A DNA stretch of 61,201 bases from Acinetobacter terrae (lineage in GTDB: Bacteria > Pseudomonadota > Gammaproteobacteria > Pseudomonadales > Moraxellaceae). Below are positions 59,967 through 61,201 of this stretch, one piece after another (the stretch's first letter is position 1; each line of letters starts with the position of its first letter). The stretch is from positions 1-61,201 of the forward strand of contig NZ_JABERI010000021.1 in NCBI RefSeq assembly GCF_013004375.1, in the 5' to 3' direction. The translations under genes and the position numbers were made by a program. Under the pieces are notes generated by a model. It did not search any database. It was given only the letters and a program-made list of their open reading frames with translations, and was not told the DNA's origin.

Positions 59967-60677
59967 ATGTTTTTAAAAATTTCAACTATTGCCCTTATTC
60001 CATCCCTTATTATTCAAGGTAATGCAGTCAAAAAAAATACATTACGCTTAACCGAACCCGATGGAAACCGTCAGGGGATGATAGGAACAGGGAAACCGCT
60101 GTCTATTTTAATTTTAGGTGATTCGGCAGCAGCAGGTGTTGGAGTTGAAATTCAGGAAGACGCTTTACTAGGCGCTGTGTTGAATCAGTTAAAAGATCAA
60201 TATCGAATCAGTTATATGCTGGAAGCAAAAACCGGACATACCACAGGACAAGTGATTAAAACTGCCAAAGATATGTCAGCTCAACACTTTGATGTGGTGA
60301 TTACTTCTGTAGGGGTGAATGACATTACCAAACTGACACCACCTAAAAACTGGATTCAAAAACAGCAACAACTTTATGCAGAGATTAACCAGAAGTTTAC
60401 ACCTGAATTGATTATTGCCGCTGGTGTGCCGCCGATGAACATGTTTCCGGCTTTACCCAATCCACTGGCATGGTTATTTGGACAATATGCTAAAGGCATG
60501 AACAAAACTCTTGGGAAATTCATGCAAAAGCAAGCCAATATGCAATGGATTGAATATGATCTAGCACGATTTAAAAGCTTAAACTTGGAAATGGCAGCAG
60601 ACGGCTTTCATCCAAGCAAGGAAATTTATGCACTTTGGGGTGAACAGGTGGCAGATAAAATTCGTCAAATGTTTTAA
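59967..60677 (+). CDS. SGNH/GDSL hydrolase
   Basis: A 236-residue SGNH-fold esterase or lipase. The N-terminus is hydrophobic (FLKISTIALIPSLIIQGNAV), suggesting a membrane anchor or signal sequence. Block I is ILILGDSAAAGVGVE near residue 46, with the nucleophilic Ser; block III is SVGVNDITKL near 112, and block V is AADGFHPSKEIY near 212, with the catalytic Asp and His. The ATG at 59967 is preferred to a TTG at 59934; no strong ribosome site is visible. It probably acts on membrane lipids or exogenous esters. Confidence 0.8.
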   Translation: MFLKISTIALIPSLIIQGNAVKKNTLRLTEPDGNRQGMIGTGKPLSILILGDSAAAGVGVEIQEDALLGAVLNQLKDQYRISYMLEAKTGHTTGQVIKTAKDMSAQHFDVVITSVGVNDITKLTPPKNWIQKQQQLYAEINQKFTPELIIAAGVPPMNMFPALPNPLAWLFGQYAKGMNKTLGKFMQKQANMQWIEYDLARFKSLNLEMAADGFHPSKEIYALWGEQVADKIRQMF

Positions 60678-60707
60678 ATTAAGCTAAAGACTGATCAATG
60701 GGCTGTT

Positions 60708-61201
60708 ATGACCACCGAACTGGAAATTGAAACTCATCCACTTGAACCATTTTTACCAGAAAATGCCAAGTTAATCATGATGGGGAGTTTTCCACCGCCT
60801 AAAAACCGCTGGAAAATGGAGTTCTATTATCCAAACTATCAAAATGACATGTGGAAGATTTTTGGTTTGGTTTTCTTTCAAAATAAAGAACACTTTTTAG
60901 ATATTGCCAACAAAAACTTCAAGGAACAGCAGATCCGAGAGTTTTTAATGGAAAAAGGCATCGCAATTTTTGATACGGCCTATCAAATCATTCGCCTAAA
61001 AGGCAATGCTTCAGACAAATTCCTGCAAATTGCCAAGCCAACTGATTTAGCGCAACTATTACAGCATATTCCACAGTGTCACAGCATTATGACCACAGGC
61101 GATAAAGCGACTGATACTTTAATGCTTTCTATGCCAGAAGGAACACTTAAACCGGTGATTGGCGAATCTTCTAAGGCTTATTTCGCAAATCGTGAATTAA
61201 C
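60708..61201 (+). CDS. uracil-DNA glycosylase family protein (3' truncated by window)
   Basis: A partial gene (164 residues visible) that runs off the right edge. LEPFLPENAKLIMMGSFPPP near residue 12 and FYYPNYQNDMWKIFGLVFF near 40 match the uracil-DNA glycosylase superfamily group that has the GSFPP active-site opening; GIAIFDTAYQIIR near 87 and CHSIMTTGDKATDTL near 124 continue the fold. It would remove damaged bases, but the substrate of this group is not firmly known. It starts 30 bases after the SGNH gene. Confidence 0.75.
   Translation, partial: MTTELEIETHPLEPFLPENAKLIMMGSFPPPKNRWKMEFYYPNYQNDMWKIFGLVFFQNKEHFLDIANKNFKEQQIREFLMEKGIAIFDTAYQIIRLKGNASDKFLQIAKPTDLAQLLQHIPQCHSIMTTGDKATDTLMLSMPEGTLKPVIGESSKAYFANREL

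Noticed and set aside
1..61201. Search for CRISPR arrays, complete insertion sequences, tRNA genes and replication origins
   Set aside because: No regularly spaced repeats, transposase with inverted ends, cloverleaf or DnaA-box cluster was seen by eye; a computational search would be needed to be certain.

Overview
The window looks like a chromosomal segment of an Acinetobacter species, probably not A. baumannii. The reasons are the low GC content, the AlkR/AlkM-type alkane hydroxylase locus, the Acinetobacter-like protein sequences (LpxB, IspF, PrmB, CioAB, TusBCDE) and the Acinetobacter-style prophage remnants. It opens inside the 3' end of a 5S rRNA gene followed by a strong terminator, so an rRNA operon lies just outside the left edge.

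Layout. 1-8.5 kb: stress and lipid genes, mostly on the minus strand (DUF4256, a lytic transglycosylase, a DJ-1/PfpI protein, a GNAT, two adjacent acyl-CoA dehydrogenases of which one lacks the usual catalytic Glu, and a UbiB-like kinase). 8.5-18.9 kb: housekeeping genes (prmB-aroC, ispF, a DAHP synthase, lpxB) and a D-amino-acid dehydrogenase behind a tandem glycine riboswitch with a good sigma-54 promoter match. 18.9-21.2 kb: divergent alkR-like regulator and alkM-like alkane monooxygenase, with a direct repeat spaced two helical turns apart between them. 21.4-24.8 kb: a gene-poor scar with ybaK, small peptides and degraded prophage pieces. 25-30.2 kb: an MFS transporter, then a tightly packed cobalamin nucleotide-loop cluster (2H phosphoesterase-cobU-cobT-cobC-cobS).

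30.2-36.7 kb: an eight-gene archaic (Csu-like) chaperone-usher pilus operon, with five tandem spore-coat-U-domain pilins, a chaperone, an usher and a short single-domain subunit that lacks the N-terminal donor strand and so probably caps the tip. 36.8-44.2 kb: an LrgAB pair with a divergent LysR gene, a frameshifted HxlR pseudogene, tusDCBE for tRNA thiolation, a GalE-like epimerase lacking the catalytic Lys, and fumC behind a long palindrome. 44.4-53.6 kb: a nitroreductase, a MarR/MFS pair, a CioAB cyanide-insensitive type bd oxidase with a DUF2474 small protein, two unknown genes, a MocR-type regulator and a nuclease. 54-59 kb: a LysR gene divergent from an ACAD10/11-type acyl-CoA dehydrogenase, APH-type kinase, histidine phosphatase and SDR, which together resemble a 4-hydroxyacyl-CoA catabolic module. 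The right end has an SGNH hydrolase and a truncated uracil-DNA-glycosylase-family gene.

The best candidates for new biology are the sigma-54/glycine-riboswitch control of the D-amino-acid dehydrogenase, the pilus operon with diversified pilins and a minimal tip subunit, and the lipid-kinase/dehydrogenase module. No CRISPR array, complete insertion sequence, tRNA gene or intact prophage is visible. All functional calls rest on reading motifs and gene context by eye; no searches were run.
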